This document shows, piece after piece, positions 34,115 to 48,000 of a stretch of 64,000 nucleotides of DNA. Position 1 is the first letter of the stretch. Each line of letters starts with the position of its first letter. Under the pieces are notes generated by a model. That model was given only the letters and a program-made list of their open reading frames with translations. It was not told where the DNA came from and ran no database searches. Position numbers and translations under genes: made by a program. Origin of the DNA: Phytophthora quininea (Eukaryota > Oomycota > Peronosporomycetes > Peronosporales > Peronosporaceae); contig JAAVTG010000023.1 in NCBI GenBank assembly GCA_011947345.1, forward strand, positions 372,001 to 436,000, read 5' to 3'.

Positions 34115-35026
34115 CTAATACCCTCGCTGTGACGAAACTCGGGAGGAAGGAGCGGAAACGTGGCTGCGACAGACCGGGCAGTCTAACCGCGATCGAAGCC
34201 ACGAGCAAATGCACGTGTCGTGGAAGCGGTGTCCACACGGCAGCTCTACAGCGCAGGCGCGACCGTGGTCTGCTGTTTCTTCAGGGAAGTGGTCAACTTT
34301 GGCCAGACAGATCGTGCACTTCGTGGCCGACAGCGCATACTCTCGGTCGTTGATGTCCACACGCCGCAGCGACCGAATAACGTCGATAGCGTCGCCGTCG
34401 TGCGGGTACTGCATCTGACTGAGCTCCTCCGCCATGCGCAGGATCTCACGCAGCGCGTCGCACTCGTGCATCCACTGGGCGTGCTTGCCGAGCATGTCGA
34501 AAAGCTGCTCAAAGAACTTCTTGATCTTGTCGCACTTGCGCTCTTTGTGTCCAGGACTGAGCGCACTCCAGCGCTTGACAGTCGACCACGCTCGCATTTC
34601 GACGTTGAGTTGCACGCACATGGAGCAGCACTTCTTGACTCCATGACGTTCAGCATTGCGGTTGGCTCGGTAGTGTTTCTTGGCCACGTCGAGCATCTGC
34701 AGCTCGAACTTTCGGACGTCCAGGAGGGACACGCCGAAACCCCAGCTCTGCTTCGGTATAATCGTCTCTCGCGTCATCTCGACGAAGAACCGCGCGCGCA
34801 GTTTGCTTTTCGCGTGTGCGACCGAGACGTCGACAGCCACATCCCGCAGTCCGGCAGCTCTCGGGATGTCGGCGAGCTCTCGCACTCGCTTGCTGGGGAT
34901 GGCGCGTCTGCAGACGCCGCTGGGCGTCTCTGGAGCCGACCGGTGGTAGCTCTCGGCCAGCGAATGGAACGACACGCTCGCGGAGAAGACGACGGCCATG
35001 TGGTCCTTCTCGCGAACACCAACCAT
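34115..35026 (-). CDS. RING-H2 finger protein, probable E3 ubiquitin ligase
   Basis: 303 residues from a single exon, with no frame break. The N-terminal 230 residues are helical with no named domain; they include the basic Cys-containing segment RHGVKKCCSMCVQLN and KKFFEQLFDMLGKHAQWMHE. The C-terminal RING-H2 runs from CTICLAKVDHFPEE through LPCGHRFHDTCICSWL to CPVCR, with C-x2-C, C-x-H, H-x2-C and C-x2-C pairs, the usual signature of single-subunit E3 ligases. The start ATG at 35026 is the first in frame. Divergent from the P1 gene, 360 bases apart. Confidence 0.85.
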   Translation of the reverse strand: MVGVREKDHMAVVFSASVSFHSLAESYHRSAPETPSGVCRRAIPSKRVRELADIPRAAGLRDVAVDVSVAHAKSKLRARFFVEMTRETIIPKQSWGFGVSLLDVRKFELQMLDVAKKHYRANRNAERHGVKKCCSMCVQLNVEMRAWSTVKRWSALSPGHKERKCDKIKKFFEQLFDMLGKHAQWMHECDALREILRMAEELSQMQYPHDGDAIDVIRSLRRVDINDREYALSATKCTICLAKVDHFPEETADHGRACAVELPCGHRFHDTCICSWLRSRLDCPVCRSHVSAPSSRVSSQRGY

Positions 35027-35360
35027 TGTACTGTGCTGTTACTTGGGGTTGAGCCTGCTGGCGTCTCTTTCGGAAATGCTGGCAGCGTCGCTGCGACGCC
35101 GAAATACACTGCGTATCTCTGACAACCATCTGGGTCGAAGGACTCCCATTGCAGGACGTGCACCATCCGGAGATGCAGGCGATGCGATTGACACCCGAAA
35201 GTTGCCTTTTACTGCACTCCACAGAACTCACCACCGTATCAAAACGTTTTGTGGTTTCAAGACCCGCACTTAGCGCGGCGGGCTCTAAAAACCAGTCGTT
35301 CGCCGCCAGTCGTTCCCAGCGCCATGCGCACAGACTGACTTTCCGCTCTCGAGCTTAATC

Positions 35361-35380
35361 CGATTCAGTTCTTTCTTTCC
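35361..35380 (+). promoter_or_regulatory. Possible initiator of the ribosomal P1 gene
   Basis: CGATTCAGTTCTTTCTTTCC is pyrimidine-rich with a TCA core and lies just before the P1 ATG, as expected for a ribosomal protein start in oomycetes. By-eye match. Confidence 0.45.
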
Positions 35381-35386
35381 GGTCCC

Positions 35387-35809
35387 ATGTCCTTCGCCGA
35401 CCTCAGCAAGACCCAGCGCGACGAGTTCGCCGCCTCCCTGGCCGTCCTGGCGCTCTTCGACGCCGGCGTCGAGGTCTCGGCCGACGCTCTGACCAAGACC
35501 TTCAAGGCCTCAGGCAACGACGTGGCCGCCTACGTCGCGCCGCTCTTTGCCGACCTGCTGGGCCGCGGCCTGGACGTCGAGAAGTTCCTGGCCGGTCCTT
35601 CGGCTGGTACGATGATTAGCTATAATATTTATCGTAATATTTGCAAGATACTAATTGTTTTTATAATCTTTAGGTGCCGCCCCTGCTGCTGGCGCTGCCG
35701 CTGCCGGTGCTGACGCCGCCGCTCCCAAGGAGGAGAAGGCCGTCGAGGAGGAAGAGGAGGTCGACATGGGCGGAGGCATGGACATGTTCGGGGAGACGAG
35801 GACTACTAA
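35387..35809 (+). CDS. RPLP1: 60S acidic ribosomal protein P1
   Basis: Stalk protein of the large ribosomal subunit that recruits elongation factors. Exons 35387-35606 and 35674-35809 (67-nt intron, phase 1). The N-terminal dimerisation domain (ELSKT-type start, LAVLALFDAGVEVSADAL), an Ala-rich hinge (AAPAAGAAAAGADAAAP) and an acidic end are all present; about 118 residues when completed. In the sequence as given, the G run at 35790-35793 is one base short, turning the universal ending GGDEDY into GETRTTK. With one G added, the stop falls at 35807-35809. Since this tail is essential for elongation factor binding, a real mutation is implausible. Confidence 0.95.
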
Positions 35810-36100
35810 GTGTCTTCGCTCTAAGTGAACTGAGCTAGGATCTATCGTCCTAGAAAGCAGGGAGACCAGGCTACAGGACAAATGCAGCTAAACTCTCCCT
35901 GGTCGGGGATCGATCGGCTACTGGAGCAATTCGTCGCTGCTGTGGACTTCTAACAGAGGGAAAGCCTGGCCAAAGTCGCTAGTATTGACGTCGTCCGTGC
36001 TTCCTCTGCAGACCCATGTAACGCGAATAAAACCCGAAGAGCTTCCACCAGGATCGACCGTTGGCTGGACCTAATCTGTTGTGGTGGTTATCCTGCAGAC

Positions 36101-38796
36101 TCATCGGTGCAGGACGCGTAGACGAGCGTCGCTGTGCAGCCGCTTGTCCATCTCGGCGTACTTCTGCAGCGCCGTCTCCTCGTGGCTGGCCAGCCGCTGC
36201 TCCAGGATCTGGATGCGGAACATGGTCTCGCTGCAGAAGCGCTCGAACTCCTCGTCCGTGCCCTGGTCGTGCTCGCGCTGACTGCGCTGGAAAGCGGCCT
36301 GGCGCTTGGCGAGCAGCGCGTTCTCCTTGTCGAGACGTCCTTGGATGATGTTGGCTCGCTCCAGCAGCCGCTCCTTTAAGTTCCGCAGACACAGATCCCT
36401 GACGGTCTGGGCGTCCTCCTTGGTGAGCTCACCCGAAGCGTGCACACTCTGCAGGAATGGACTGAGGTAGTCCACCTCACTCTTGGCCTGTCGACACAAG
36501 AAGGTTACTACGAACGAGGACTATCAGCCGATATGAACGAGACGTACGTTTTTGTCGTTCTCTTTGGCGTCCTCCTTGTCCTTGGCTTGGATTTCATCCT
36601 CGTTGTTGTCGAAGAAACTCGTTTCCAGAGCGATCGCCATCTCCTCGCGCTTCCGAATCTTGAGAATGTCCTGCGTCTCAATGTCGGAGTGACGCACTGC
36701 ACTGTAGCAATCCTTTTCCATCTACAGCAACAACATCAATGAGGAACATACCATCACCAACACATTTAAGCCACAGCAAACCTGTAGCGACGCTCGCAAT
36801 TCATTTTCCAGAACCGACAGCTTGGGTTTCTTTGCGTTTGGGTCTGCCATCACCACCTCGACAGGAACATTCGGTGCCTTGTAGTAAACCCGTGAGCCTG
36901 CCGTGATTTTCCCCGTAGCGTAGTGGAAATACACGCGGACAGAGCCTTCATACACGTTGTAAGCTCTTTTGCGCTGGTCTTCGTCCGCTGGGACAGCAGC
37001 GTTGCGAGCAAACTTTTCCTTCATCTTCTTGATGGCGATCTCGCCCGAAGGACCGCCAGGTAAAATGTATGGGTTCTTCGAGTCGACTTCATCTTTGTCG
37101 GTAGCCAACGTCAGCGACCGGAAGACGAGGAAGTCGTCTCGATTGTCAAAGTGTTCTACCACCCGCTTCTGAATTTCCTCTTCGCGCCTCACCAAACCAT
37201 CAGGACGAGCGCTCGTGTAGAACTGAAATTCTCGACGATATCCGATCCACTCGGTGCGAGATTTCAACGCCTCGGGGACTCGACCCGGAGAGAAATATTC
37301 CTCAAACTTGCCTTCGAACGGGTAACGTGTGCGTGACTCGAGTCGATCCTTGCGGTTCTTGAAGTACTCGCGGATTTCGATCGGTAGTGTGCATCCGACG
37401 TCGCGGAAGATCGTCACTCGGGCGATCAAACCTTGCTCGTGGGTGTTCTCTGCAAACTCCTCGACTTTAGCGCGATGGAAGAGCGTCACGTGTTGGCAGT
37501 CCTTGACGAATCGCTTCTTGTACGTTGCGCGGTCGATATGGAGCTTGGTCACCCAGGACGGAGGAATGTCGAGGATCAGGTCGTCGTCGTCACCACTATC
37601 ACTACCGTCTTGGTTGCCCTCGTCAGCGTTCAACATTTTGAGATCATCGACGCCACCTTTTGCTCCTTGATCGGCTTCTTTCGACGACTTTCGCTCAGCA
37701 GCAGATAGGAAAACGTACTCCCAGTCGGTCGAGTTGGACAAGTCGAACATTGTGAGCTGTACAGGCTGCTGCTGCATGTTGACCCAGTAGTTTTCGTGAT
37801 TCCAGACACTTTCGATGACCGTGTAAGGGGCATCTGCTAACGAGTAGCTTCGACCGGTGGATGGATCGAGGTAAAAGTGCTCCGAGATTTCTCGCTTGCC
37901 TGCACGGATGAGAACCCACGCGTGTGCCCGCTTGCCTTCTAGGGGTCTTCGTCGTCGTCGTTGTCGCCGTAGCCGTAGTCAATAACTCGACGAGCTTTTC
38001 CAGTCGCCCTTCTCCGCTTGCTCCTGTCTCTCTAAGTACTTGCTCGTGAAAGTGGTGCGGCTCACCAGCTTGACATCGCTCGCTTTGCTTTCTGCGGTAG
38101 AGTTCTTCATTTGATCAACTGGTTGGTCGCGTTCGCGAGCTTTTCTGAGTTCTTCCTCCACTGGCAGCACTGGCAACGGAGCTTTGCTTTGATCCAATAG
38201 ACTCAGCCATCTCGGCGCGATTCCGTTCACAACGTACGCATCGTACCCCGCTCCGACCAAGAAGGACACTAGCAGTGTGGCCAAGTCGAAACTATCACCC
38301 GATCGCCACTTCAACGTGAACGACGGCGACGGCAGACAAACTGGTGGGATGACGGGATTGGCGAGTGGTTCGTACTCCACCACACCGGCCAGGAAGCGAG
38401 CCAACGCGTGACAGTCGTAGAGATCTCGGTACGGCAGCAACGTCGGTCGGATCGTCGTGCAGACGAACTTGGGCACCCCTTCTCGTTCGGAGGGTGCAGG
38501 TACAGCGGTCGTCGATTCGGGAACATGCGCTCGAATTGACGTTGGAAGCCGGCGATATATTCCAGACAGAGCTGCTCCTTTGGGGTGTTGCTCGTATAGG
38601 ACGGCAATTCCGTCGCGTCCACCGTGTCGTCTAGCAGTCTCCGCTGCTTGGTGCTGACGACGCCGGCCATCGTGAACTGTCGAGCCGCAATGGCCGCGTC
38701 TTCGTCGGACTGGGTCATCACATCCTGCCGGTCCTCGACGTTGTGATCGCCATTGTCACCACCTTCCTTGGGTTCCGCTCTCATATCCAACACCAT
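36101..38796 (-). CDS. DRC7: Dynein regulatory complex subunit 7 (DRC7/CCDC135)
   Basis: Axonemal nexin-dynein regulatory complex subunit, needed for regulated flagellar beating. The conserved N-terminal part reads SYTSNTPKEQL, PLYLHPPNEKG and PKFVCTTIRPTLLPYRDLYD, followed by a transglutaminase-like core with GDSFDLATLLVSFLVGAGYD (an Asp-containing, probably non-catalytic site) and then HAWVLIRAGKREISEHFYLD and the ESVWNHENYWVNM block. The C-terminal half has KSRTEWIGYRREF, FVFDNRDDFL-type repeats and a coiled coil ending RIQILEQRLASHEETALQKY. Introns lie near 36722-36780 and 36488-36545. Runs that are one or two bases short: 37942-37945, 37996-37999 and 38476-38479. Start: ATG at 38796; the longer frame to 38862 opens with TTG. 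Divergent from the dynein gene. Confidence 0.93.
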
Positions 38797-39059
38797 CGCG
38801 ACCAAGATTTGGATTGGGCACCCCTTCAAGGCAAAACGCTCCAGATCGAGATGAAGAGCCAAGCCAAGCTGTGGGAAGATGCTACGGGCTCGAATGCAGT
38901 GCGCGGGTCGCCCAAACGCAGCCCCGTGCGTCTAGCGCGACTGAAAATGTTGCAATGCGCGATCAACACGCGGAATTGCGACGTCCGCGACTACTCTGCT
39001 GAAGTGCCGGCCCGCGGTCCGAAAGACGAATCAACCGACTGGAAGGCCCGCAGGACGAA
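38797..39059. promoter_or_regulatory. Bidirectional promoter of DRC7 and dynein heavy chain
   Basis: 263 bases between two divergent flagellar genes. No clear initiator or RFX-like motif was picked out by eye, but the arrangement implies shared control. Confidence 0.5.
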
Positions 39060-42000
39060 ATGCTCAAGACAATGGGACCGCTGGGAGGTCTCATGGGACC
39101 GAGAAGCGGCGAACCGAGAAAGCAGAGGAGACTCGCCGCCTTCCCAGGAGACAAACCTAGTGTGGAAGACCGAGGCTATTACCGACTGAGTGATCGAATC
39201 GGATCCTTCTACACGCAGTCGGCTCGAACGCTAACTATTGAGCGGATTTCAGCCTTCACCAAGAGAGAAGTGCATGCTCCCGTGGTGTTGACAAAGTCTC
39301 TAGTGCGGTCTCCGACACGATCGATGGCGACGTGTCCAACACTTGAAAAAGGGTCCCCCAGCAAGCCGTCTCCGAATGTGGTGGAAGGAATTCCGTCACC
39401 ACGGGACGAAAGCAACGACAACGACGAGATTGAGCAGTTAAGTGTGTTCGTGGACGGATCCAGAACCTTCGCTCGTCACGTGGAAACCAGTCAAGGAGTG
39501 TTTCGCACTCCGTCCCCGACAAAGCCTCGACATCGAAGTCCGAAAGCGAGAAACAAGTTTGCGTTGGATGTGGATGAGAACAAAGTCGGTAGAGCGATGC
39601 AGCTGAAACCTGTACAGGCAACTCCACGCACGTTTGAGCTGGAGAAGCGACGGTATGTGAGCACCATGGAGGCGTATTGGGAGCAGGTCGATCAATACTT
39701 GGAGAGAGCGAGGACTGTCCCCATGGCGTTAGAGCGTCCGCATCGAATTCTACGCCGATTGCAGGTACCACCACCGACTGGACTGGATGCGGAAGGTCTG
39801 CAAGCCTTTGACGAGCGAAGCGAAGCAATGATCGCGGATATTTTCCAGGAGGTGTATGCAGTATACTACGAGACGGTGGCGAGGAGTATGTTGGCGTATG
39901 ATCTCCTCGACCACAACACGTGCTTGAAAATGAAGATCTATCCGCCGTTCTTGCAGGCAGAGCAGAAGTGGTGGACAGACGAAACTTATCAGGCAGATTC
40001 GTGGCGAGTGCTTCGCCAAACGGGCGTCGATGCCTACCGAATCGACGTGTCACGAGGTCGAGTTCAGCAGCATTTGTTCGCGATTAACCCAGTGAGTTTC
40101 GCGCTTCAAGAGCAGTGGATTACGGAGACCCCGCCATCGGAATGGGAGATGTCGTCTAGTGGAGCTGGGAATACTTTTGTACCATCCTGTTCGTTGACAT
40201 TAACAGCCCGGAATTTCGCGCCACTCTCCCCAAGACTGTTGATCATTTCATTGACGCCATTTCCAGACGTGCTGAGTTAGTGAAGGACTGTTTGAAGACA
40301 TGCTGGATTTCTGCAGCAGCAAAGCGAGTAAATGAGTGCGCGCTGCAACTCCACTACTATGGCATTCGTGGCAATGGCAATCCATCCGAAAGTATCGTTG
40401 TGCCTGGCTCAGCTGGAGGTGCGAAGCCTATTGGGATTGTTCCTCGGGCTTCGTCTCCTAGAGCGAAAGCTGAGGCCTTGAAGGGATCTGATCAACCACA
40501 CAATAAGCTTCTGCGAGAGCGGATGGACTTCGAAGGACTCGTGCAGACATCCCAATCGGATCGACAAAGCAGTTCGAGCACGAACGAGGAAGACTCGGAG
40601 TCCGTCTTGTACCGGAACTTTGCTGGTGTTCTTGACGCTGCGTCAGTTTTAATGGCTAGGAACTTACGAGGTTCGGTCGAGACGTCTGTCAACGTGTTTG
40701 TCGACTTTATTCGGGGCTTTTCCAGTCATACATTTACTGGCGAGTCTGCGTTGCTGCTGTCCGTGGACTGCACGATTACAAGCGACGGAACTGTGCGAAC
40801 TCAAGACGGATTCTACATTGAGCCTTCACCGAACGCGTTGCGAGAGAAAATTGCTTCTTGTATCGACGTCATTGTAGAGTCTTCACACAACTTCCCTCGA
40901 ATCGATGGCCAAACGAAGATCCCTCCCAAGCTTCGCAGCACTGCAACATTAGGACCGAGTACCATGAACTTAGACGACACATTCGTAGTCAAAGCGAAGA
41001 ACACGTTGGCAGAGCTCATTGCAGGGCACATGCACGATCCCACAGAGATCCTGGCTCTGTTTCAACCGTACGACTACTTGATTAACGGACAGTACGAAGC
41101 CAAGGTGGAGTCACTTATTGAGTCGACCGACAAAATGCTTCGCGGAGATAACACGACGGAGCCGAAGACTGCTAACGATATCTTGATGGTCTTCCGCAAT
41201 GAACTCAACACTTTAAAGCAATTGGAAAGCAACGTCAAGGACGACATTTGTGAAAAATACAGCTTCAAGCTCTTGGCGATCTCGTGCTCGGAAGTGAAAG
41301 TCAAACTGGTCAACAAGATCAAAGCGCACGCGAACAAAATCCTGAGCAAAGTGTCTACAGACAACACCAAGCTAATGAGTTCGATGATCTCCGAGTATGA
41401 GCAGATCGGTGCGAAGCTGGTGACGGAACCTTTGGACTCTTTTGAACTCAAGGCGCTCGATAAATTTTATTTGACTAGCATCGAGCTCATCGACATCCTG
41501 AACACCAAACTCTTCGAGGATGTGTGTCGTCGAGTTCAGTTCCTAAAGGACTTTGACTTCCAAATGGCTCGCGAGGAGATCCAGCTCTTCTTCAACACGT
41601 TTCGCTGGCCGGAAAATATCAAAGGATTCCAACGGAAAAGCATGGAGCTGCAGACGAAAAGACAACACGAATTGGAACTCATTGTGGAAGGCCGGCAGGA
41701 ACAGCTTACGAGCCAATTCTCGTCCCTACAGCGCCGCATTGAAAAGATGCGCGACTATGCCAATCTTGCCGACTCGGAGAGCATCCTAAAGCGTATCGAG
41801 TCGGCACGGAAATCTCTTGAAGACGCAGAAGCTGAAGCTGAGTCGATCAAGGAGCAAGAGACGACGTTAGGAATGAACATCACCAACAACCAGACCGCTC
41901 TCACAGATCTGTACGAAATGCTCAATCCTATCGAGAAGTTATGGACGACAATCGCTCAGACGATGGAGAGGGTGACGTTCAGTCGAGAAGCTCCATTAGC

Positions 42001-45000
42001 AACTGTGAATGCCGAGGAAATCGAACGAGACTGCGACCAGTTCCGCCGGATTATTGTCAAGATTATCAAAGAGTGCGAAAAGAATACTGACGTTTATGCG
42101 GTGGCGATCACTATGGCCCAAGAGGTGAAGAAGACACTCGACGATATGCTCGACAACGTCATCCCGTTGATGGTTCTGCTTTGCACGCCTGGAATTCGTG
42201 AACGCCATTGGGAAGAGATTGAGAGGATAACTGGCATCGAAGTTCAGGTGCACGATGGCTCCAATATCAACCAGATGATCGAGCTTGGCTTGCACCGCTT
42301 TACCAGCGCGATTGAAGAGACTTGTGTCAGCGCTTCCAAGGAGTTTTCATTGGAGAAAGCGCTCGACAAGATGGAGACGGAGTGGGTTGGTATCAATTTC
42401 TCGACCAAGGAATACCGGTCCACTGGCACGTCAATATTGTGTGCAACCGATGAAATCCAACAGATTATTGACGACCAAATCGTCAAGACGCAGTCGATGC
42501 GTGGTAGTCGCTACAACAAGCCGTACTTTGAGAGAATCAGCAAGTGGGAGAAGATGCTCATTTCGATTCAAGACATCATGGATAACTGGATCAAAGTGCA
42601 GGCCACATGGCTGTACTTGGAGCCGATCTTCAGCTCGGACGATATCATGCGGCAAATGCCGACGGAAGGAGCTCTCTTTCGTAAAGTTGACTCGAATTGG
42701 CGACGGAACATGCAGGAAACGGTAGCATCGCCTGCAGTTCTCACTGTAGCAGAACGAAGCGATTTGCTTCCAGGTCTGCAGCAGTCGAACTTGGACCTTG
42801 ACACGATTCAAAAGGGCTTGAACGACTACCTGGAGACCAAACGATTGTATTTCCCACGGTTCTTCTTCTTGTCGAACGACGAGCTGCTTGAAATCCTCGC
42901 AGAGACGAAAGACCCGCTACGAGTCCAGCCACATCTGAAGAAGGCCTTCGATGGCATCTCTCAGCTCGAATTTCAAGACAACTTGGACATCACTGCGATG
43001 CTCAGTCCCGAGATGGAGAAGGTTCCGTTCCGATACGAAAAGATCGCACAGAACTTGATCAACCCCAATAATTCCGGAGGAAATGTGGAGGTGTGGCTCG
43101 AAGAGGTGGAGATGACCATGAAGAAGACGGTGGCTTTCCACCTGGACGAGTCGATCGTCGACTATCCGACAAAAGATCGACTGGAGTGGGTGCAGCGATG
43201 GCCTGGTCAAGTCGTGCTGGCTGTGAACCAGACAATGTGGACACAACAGACTGAGATGGCGCTCAATAGCTGCGTAGATAATCCCAAGGCACTAAACAAT
43301 CACTTGGAAGTATTGCGGACGGAATTGAAGCGAACTGTTGAGATGGTTCGTGGAGAACTGCCGAAGTTGATCCGAATTACGCTGGGAGCTCTTGTGGTTA
43401 TGGACGTCCACAATCGCGATACAATCGCCGAGCTAGTTGACCTGAAGATCACCGACAAGACGGACTTCGACTGGCTTGCTCAACTGCGGTACTATTGGAT
43501 TCAGGGCGGCGTCTCGGCGACAACCGGCAAGCCACACACGCTTGAATGTCGGATGATCAACACATTAGCACTGTACGCGTTCGAATACCTGGGGAACAGT
43601 ATGCGTTTGGTGATCACTCCGTTGACAGATCGATGCTACCGAACGTTGACTGGAGCGATTCACCTCAACCTTGGTGGGGCTCCAGAAGGTCCTGCTGGTA
43701 CAGGAAAACCGAGACGACAAAAGACCTGGCGAAAGCGATTGCGATTCAGTGTGTGGTTACGAATTGTTCTGACGGCTTAGACTATCTTGCAATGGGCAAG
43801 TTTTTCAAAGGTTTAGCCAGTTCTGGCGCCTGGGCTTGCTTCGATGAGTTCAATCGTATCCAGTTGGAAGTGCTGTCAGTGATTGCCCAGCAAATTCTGT
43901 GCATCCAGTTAGCGAAGGCTCAGCACTTGGAAACGTTTGTTTTCGAAGGAACGGAGCTCCGGCTTAATCCAACATGCTGTCCATTCATTACGATGAACCC
44001 GGGATATGCAGGACGAGCAGAATTGCCGGACAATCTAAAGGTGCTTTTTCGAACCGTAGCGATGATGGTGCCGGACTATGCTATGATCGCTGAGATCATG
44101 TTGTATTCGTACGGGTATATGGATGCAAGTGCTTTATCAAAGAAGATCACCACAACGTACACGCTATGCTCTGAGCAGTTGTCATCGCAATCTCATTACG
44201 ACTATGGTATGAGAGCTGTTATGGCTGTTCTTCGAGCTGCCGGCAACCTGAAACGAGCTGAGGGTCACCTTCGAGAAGACACGCTGGTGCTTCGCTCCAT
44301 TATCGACGTTAACCTGCCCAAGTTTCTCTCTCCGGACGTGCCGTTATTCAACGGCATCGTGTCAGATTTATTCCCTGGTGTGACGATCGATCCTCCAGAC
44401 CGAAGAGATATGCTCAACTCGATCAACCACGTCTGCAAGCAGCTCAATCTCCAGCCGGTTCCCAATTTTGTGGAGAAGGTGATCCAGATCTACGAGATGA
44501 TGATCGTTCGACACGGGTTTATGGTGGTGGGGATGCCGTTCTCGGGGAAGACATGCTCCTGGCGGGTTCTATCTGAAGTTTTGGCTCATTTGCACCAGCA
44601 GTTTCCAAACGATCATCGATACACGGATGTGATCGTGTCAGTGATTAACCCCAAGTCTGTGACGATGGGGCAGCTCTACGGACAGTTTGACGCTGTGTCT
44701 CACGAATGGAACGACGGTGTGCTTGCCATTAACTATCGCAACCTCGCTAATAACCCTTCGCCAGACCGCAAGTGGCTGATGTTCGACGGGCCTGTTGATG
44801 CCGTCTGGATCGAAAACATGAACACCGTCCTGGATGACAACCGAAAGTTATGTCTGATGAGTGGAGAGATCATTGCCATGAGTTCTGTCATGAGTATGAT
44901 GTTCGAGCCGATGGATTTGCTAGTTGCCTCACCAGCCACGGTATCTCGTTGTGGCATGATCTACATGGAACCTGAGCAGCTCGGCTGGATCCCAGTGCTC

Positions 45001-48000
45001 AATTCGTGGCTGGACTCGATCACGGTGGTGGAAGGCAGCAAAGACCCTCCTTTTGGACCGTTCGAGATCAATGGTGAACAGCGCAATCTTATCTACTTCT
45101 TGTTCTCGTGGCTAGTAGAGCCGTGCATTGCCTTCGTCCGGAAAGAGCTCGTCGAATTGTCTCCAACCGTGGATACGAATCTAGTGCAGAGTTTGATTCA
45201 CATCTTCGAAGCGCAACTCTGCAAGCTTCCGAAAGACGCAGCGTCCAAAAAGAAGGCGTCCATCGAGGCCTTGTTCATGTTCTCACTCATTTGGTCCATT
45301 GGCGAGAGCATAAACTCTGACGGTCGCGTCAGGTTTTGCGAGTTTACACGGTCGATCATGGAGAACATTCAAACATTGGAGAGTAAGTATATTGTGGTGA
45401 GCCGAGCTCTCCAAGTTCGCAAGTGGGAGAAACCAGCGTTCGACGAAGGCAAGAATACCTACACATTAGCACTTCCAGTTCCTAACAAGGGTAATCTCCA
45501 CGACTACTATTTCAACATTGACGACAGCAAGTGGCTCAAGTGGGAAGAGATGCTCAAGCCCTACGTGATCCAACCAAGCACGCCATTCAACCAGATCGTA
45601 GTGCCGACGATTTTCACTGCCCAACTGGAGTACATGGTGCAGCTTCTGGTGTCAAATAAGAGGAAGATTCTCGTGTGTGGTCCCACTGGAACAGGAAAGT
45701 CATGCTACATGACCTCGATCTTGAGTGAAGTATTGCCACAAGACCAGTATTCGGTGATCAATCTGTCGTTCTCAGCGAAGACGTCAGCGAATATGACGCA
45801 GAATATCATCGACGGGAAGCTGGATAAGCGTCGGAAGGGTGTGTTTGGACCCCCACTAGGGAAGAACGCGATCGTGTTTGTTGACGATTTGAACATGCCT
45901 CTGGTAGAGACTTATGGAGCTCAGCCACCGATCGAGTTGGTACGACAACTCATCGACAGCGAAGGGTACTACGATTTGAAAGAAATGTCGTGGAGGAAGA
46001 TTGTCGATACGATCGTTTTAGCGGCGATGGGCCCCCTGGAGGTGGCAGGAACAACGTCACTCCGCGACTGCTTCGGCACTTTAACTTGTTGTGCTTTTCC
46101 GAATTTGACGACGGAACTCTCACGCGAATCTTCACGACAATCCTGGACTGGTACTTTACTTCGAATTTGTTTCTCCCTGAGGTTAAAAAGTTGTCGGAAG
46201 CAGTGGTTTCCGCGACGCTGGAGTTGTACCAGTCTGCTATGATCTCATTGCTCCCGACACCAAAGAAATCACACTATACTTTCAATCTACGGGACTTCTC
46301 TCGTATTGTCCAAGGTATTATGTTGGTAGTGCCTAGCGACCAATTCAACGCCAACAGTTTGGTGAAGTTGTGGGTCCATGAGTCTCTTCGAGTCATTGGG
46401 GACCGTTTGATAGACGATGAAGATCGGGAATGGTTCAACGAGATGCAGAAGAAGATCACGATCAAGCACTTCGCGACCAACTTTGATAAGGTGTTTGCCA
46501 GTCTCAAGCGAGGTAATGAAGGACCCGTCTTGGCTGTTGACATGAGGAATTTATTCTTTGGAGACTACATCGACCCTGATGCGAGTCCTCGATTGTACAA
46601 AGAGGTTGATGTGCGTTTGGAAGCTGATTTTGATGGTATCGCTCAACTAATCCAGTGTCTGGACGGATATTTGACCGAGTACAACGGTATCAGCCGCAAG
46701 CCTATGAATTTGGTCATGTTCCTCTTTGCTATTGAGCATTTGTCCCGGATTGTCCGTGTACTGAATATGCCTGGAGGGAATGCACTTCTCGTAGGTGTGG
46801 GTGGCAGCGGACGACAAAGTCTTACACGGCTATCAGCGTTTATCGTCGACTTTGAGATTAAACAAATTGAGATCTCAAAGAACTACACGATGACGGAATG
46901 GCGTGAAGATATGAAGGACGTCTTACGAATGGCAGGCACAGGTGCGCGACCACTGGTTTTCTTGTTCAGCGACACACAGATCAAGTATGATGGATTTGTA
47001 GAAGATATCAACAACATGCTAAACTCTGGCGAGATCCCGAATCTCTTCCCGTATGATGAACGTGTTGGTATTTGCGAAGCAGTCCGTCCTCATGTGAAAG
47101 AGAAATTTGGTAAAGCTATCGGCGATAATATGAACCAGACTCAGCTGTACGCATTTTTCCTGCAACGAGTACGAAGCAACTTGCACATTGTGCTGGCGTG
47201 TTCCCCTATTGGCGACGCATTCCGAGATAGACTGCGGAAGTTCCCATCGCTGATCAACTGCTGTACCATTGACTGGTTTACTGCTTGGCCGTCGGATGCT
47301 CTGGTAGCGGTGGCTGAAAAGTTCCTGGCAGATGTCGAAATGGACAGCACTAGTGTCCGAAAAGCGATCGTCGACACGTGCCAGTATTTCCACGTGAGTG
47401 TGATGGAATTGTCCGAGAGATTTCTAAAGTCTCTGCGTCGGCAAAACTACGTGACTCCGACGTCGTATCTTGAGCTCATTGTGGCGTTTAAAAGCTTCTT
47501 AGCTCGTCGTCGTGAAGCCGTTCAAGGAGCTCGAAATCGCTACGTCATTGGCCTTGAGAAGATCAATTTTGCAGAGAACAATGTGGCAGTCATGCGGAAA
47601 GAGTTGGAGGACTTGCAGCCCGTGCTCGACCAGTCCAAGAAGGACACCGACATTCTGATGGAGGAGATTAAATCCAAGCTACCAGGCGTCGAAGTGCAGC
47701 GAACCGAAGTCCAAGCGGATGTCGCCATTGCTGACGCCTCAAAGGCAGAATGTGAACACCAGAAGGCAAGTGTGGAAGCAGACCTCGCAGAAGCTATTCC
47801 AGCTTTGGAGGAAGCTCTGAAAGCTTTGGATACGATCAAACCGAGCGAAATCAACGAGGTTAAGGCCATGTCAAACCCTCCAGCGGGTGTAAAGTTAGTG
47901 TGCGAAGGCGTCTGCGTGATGCTTGGCATTAAACCGGCACGAATTCCGGATCCGCAAGACCCGTCCAAGCGTATCATGGACTACTGGGGTCCGTCTCAGA

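Noticed and set aside
43690..43720. Programmed ribosomal frameshifting or pseudogenisation at the frame breaks
   Set aside because: Breaks occur at simple runs of all four bases in many unrelated essential genes, lack slippery-heptamer context, and the sequence after each break stays conserved.
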